From Clostridiaceae bacterium (GTDB lineage: Bacteria; Bacillota; Clostridia; Monoglobales; Firm-18), in NCBI GenBank assembly GCA_012511915.1, contig JAAZFB010000079.1, positions 1 to 8,725 on the forward strand: a DNA stretch of 8,725 nt. Reading direction: 5' to 3'. Below the pieces are notes generated by a model. The model saw nothing but the letters and a program-made list of their open reading frames with translations. It ran no database searches and was not told the DNA's origin. The translations under genes and the position numbers were made by a program. The stretch's first letter is position 1; every line of letters starts with the position of its first letter. This document shows positions 7,227-8,725 of this stretch, piece by piece.

Positions 7227-8725
7227 TTAGTTATAATCGATTAAGCTTCGGTCCGGTTTGCCGTTGGGATTTATCAGATAGATCCCGTCTTGTTGTGTTT
7301 GGAAGTACCCGAATGATGCCTTCATAATAGCTTCATAATACCATTCAGTACCATCCAAATCAGTATAAGCCAATGAATTATCCGGTAATTCATGGTATTT
7401 CCCCCGACCTATCAATCGGTTAATCATAGTAACAAATTCTGCCCTTGTCATATCCTTATCCGGCTCTATTAAGTTATCATATCCTTCGAGAACCCCAATA
7501 TCCACCAATGCTTTTATATAGTGATAGTATGGGTTATTAATCTGTAAGTCGGAAAATGAAATGGTTTTTGTATCGTCCGGTTTTATTCTTAACGCGAAAG
7601 TAACAATTTTTGCAACCTCACCTTTTGTTACATTCCCTTGGACACTTATATAGTTTTTACGGTAAACACCAATGTATTTTGCAAACTCAAGTGCCGATTT
7701 TGACCATCTGTTACTCTCTACGTTTTCAAAGGGCTCAACTGTGCCTACTTCAAAGCCACCCAATTTATTATCCTGTTTTAGCAATCTGTAGATAAGTGCA
7801 ACGGCTTCTTCGCGTTTAATAGAATTAGTTGCAGTTACTGTGCCGTCGTCATTGCCGTATAAATATGCATAAGGAAAGTTGATAAGAAGTGATTCGCCGT
7901 CTGGGATATCCATTTCTGTAGGTATAATAGGGGGGTCTTCATCTTCTATGTTGGGAATAACTAAGTCTGTATAACTCTCATCATATGCTATTTCGCTGCT
8001 ATTTAAGTTCAAAGAATCTGCAAAAAGTCGTCCCTGTATTTTCCCGGAATTTGAGATAGATGCGGCTGCACAGGGAACATAAACGGTTCCATAGATTGTG
8101 CTTATGCTGCTTTTCATTTCAAAAAATGTAGAACTATTGGAAACAACGTTACCATAAAGTTCGGTAGTATTAACTCTGATATTACCGTCACCTACATATA
8201 TATCAGCATACATTTTAACATTTTCTGAATTGTTTACTATGTTTACATTACCCGATACAAATATAAGTACTTTTTTGTTTTCATTGCCGGATATTCTAAA
8301 GGAACCGCTTAAGTCAAAGTCTCCATTAATGAAAACATACAAAGTGCCATTCCCATTGGTTATTATTTCGCCTCCTGCGTAAAGCGAAATAGAATCCGTT
8401 ATAATGTAAATATCACCGGCTGATACATCTGCTATAAGAGTTTTGCCTACCGAAAGACTACCATAGTGTGTGTTTTGTGAAACCGTTACGGTACCTTCTT
8501 CATCCCCTGTATCATATGAGTTAACATAATTATCTATCATAGGCGGGGTCAAAAATGGTATTTCCGGTGCTTCAAAATTTGTTTGATCAAGCTTAAGCAC
8601 TCTGCTTGCAAAATCATAGTTTGACAAATTAGGTATGGTAAAAACGTTATTGGAATTAATGTATATGTTACCCGATACAGAACATCCCCACCCAAATGTA
8701 GCATTACCGTTAGCAGAGTATATAT
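7227..8725 (-). CDS. SLH-repeat surface protein with beta-rich N-terminal region, 5' end cut by the window
   Basis: The frame is open from the window edge (first full codon at 8723) to TAA at 7227-7229, giving 498 residues of the C-terminal part; the true start lies outside. The in-frame TTG at 8627 is not needed as a start, since the 32 codons before it also look coding (IYSANGNATFGWGCSVSGNI). Residues about 89-250 are rich in Gly, Asn, Ser and Val with short strand-like periods (TLYVFINGDFDLSGSFRI, VLIFVSGNVNIVNN, IYGTVYVPCAAASISNSGKI) and end with SEIAYDES. This resembles the beta-helix-like, DUF7305/polymer-forming regions seen in clostridial pilus-associated proteins (moderate confidence). 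An acidic, proline-rich linker (255-272) leads to SLH-type repeats at about 284-318 (KREEA), 332-380 (TKGE), 390-439 (TRAEF) and a last, incomplete one at 453-498. SLH repeats bind secondary cell-wall polymer, so the protein is probably displayed on the cell wall. It is separated from the polysaccharide operon by a terminator. Confidence 0.88.
   Translation of the reverse strand, partial: IYSANGNATFGWGCSVSGNIYINSNNVFTIPNLSNYDFASRVLKLDQTNFEAPEIPFLTPPMIDNYVNSYDTGDEEGTVTVSQNTHYGSLSVGKTLIADVSAGDIYIITDSISLYAGGEIITNGNGTLYVFINGDFDLSGSFRISGNENKKVLIFVSGNVNIVNNSENVKMYADIYVGDGNIRVNTTELYGNVVSNSSTFFEMKSSISTIYGTVYVPCAAASISNSGKIQGRLFADSLNLNSSEIAYDESYTDLVIPNIEDEDPPIIPTEMDIPDGESLLINFPYAYLYGNDDGTVTATNSIKREEAVALIYRLLKQDNKLGGFEVGTVEPFENVESNRWSKSALEFAKYIGVYRKNYISVQGNVTKGEVAKIVTFALRIKPDDTKTISFSDLQINNPYYHYIKALVDIGVLEGYDNLIEPDKDMTRAEFVTMINRLIGRGKYHELPDNSLAYTDLDGTEWYYEAIMKASFGYFQTQQDGIYLINPNGKPDRSLIDYN

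Noticed and set aside
7212..7800. Repeated ATCTACAGAT (minus strand) after the SLH stop and again near 7790 inside that gene
   Set aside because: A ten-base match at two places with different flanks; chance is sufficient and no third copy was noticed.
8625..8627. TTG as the start of the SLH protein
   Set aside because: The frame stays open for 32 more codons to the window edge with similar Gly/Asn/Ser-rich coding content, and there is no ribosome binding site or signal peptide at this point.

Overview
The window is low-GC DNA whose real genes all lie on the minus strand, so transcription runs from high to low coordinates. S-layer homology (SLH) repeats, strong GGAG-type ribosome binding sites and a Firmicutes-style exopolysaccharide gene set suggest a Gram-positive, probably clostridial, bacterium. 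This taxonomic guess is an inference; no rRNA or other marker gene is present.

Layout in transcription order. (1) 8725-7227: the 3' part of a large surface protein gene, with a repetitive beta-rich region followed by about four SLH-type repeats; its 5' end lies outside the window. (2) 7226-7090: a 137-base gap holding a strong intrinsic terminator (7118-7157). (3) 7089-5692: a polyprenyl-phosphate sugar-1-phosphate transferase, which primes polysaccharide synthesis. (4) 5692-4586: a family 4 glycosyltransferase of the EpsF type, coupled by TAATG to the gene before it. (5) 4528-3425: a second family 4 glycosyltransferase. (6) 3438-2260: a multi-membrane-span O-antigen polymerase/ligase-like protein (Wzy type). 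(7) 2215-1187: a family 2 glycosyltransferase with a TTG start. (8) 1218-1: the N-terminal 406 residues of a membrane-anchored chain-length determinant (Wzz/PCP) type protein, cut by the window edge.

Genes 3 to 8 form one tightly packed operon with short gaps and overlaps. Together they read as a Wzy-dependent surface polysaccharide pathway: the priming transferase loads the first sugar phosphate onto undecaprenyl phosphate, three glycosyltransferases extend the unit, the Wzy-like protein polymerises (or ligates) it on the outer face, and the PCP-like protein probably sets chain length. No flippase (Wzx), tyrosine kinase/phosphatase or sugar-nucleotide synthesis gene is in the window; these may lie further downstream or elsewhere.

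The cluster is mostly recognisable. The points most worth a second look are the intrinsic terminator sitting immediately before the operon with no evident promoter after it (possible attenuation or antitermination), the beta-region/SLH surface protein next to a polysaccharide operon, and the long extracytoplasmic part of the PCP-like protein. I saw no tRNA, rRNA, CRISPR array, insertion sequence, prophage or defence gene. There is no gene-free stretch longer than 300 bases.
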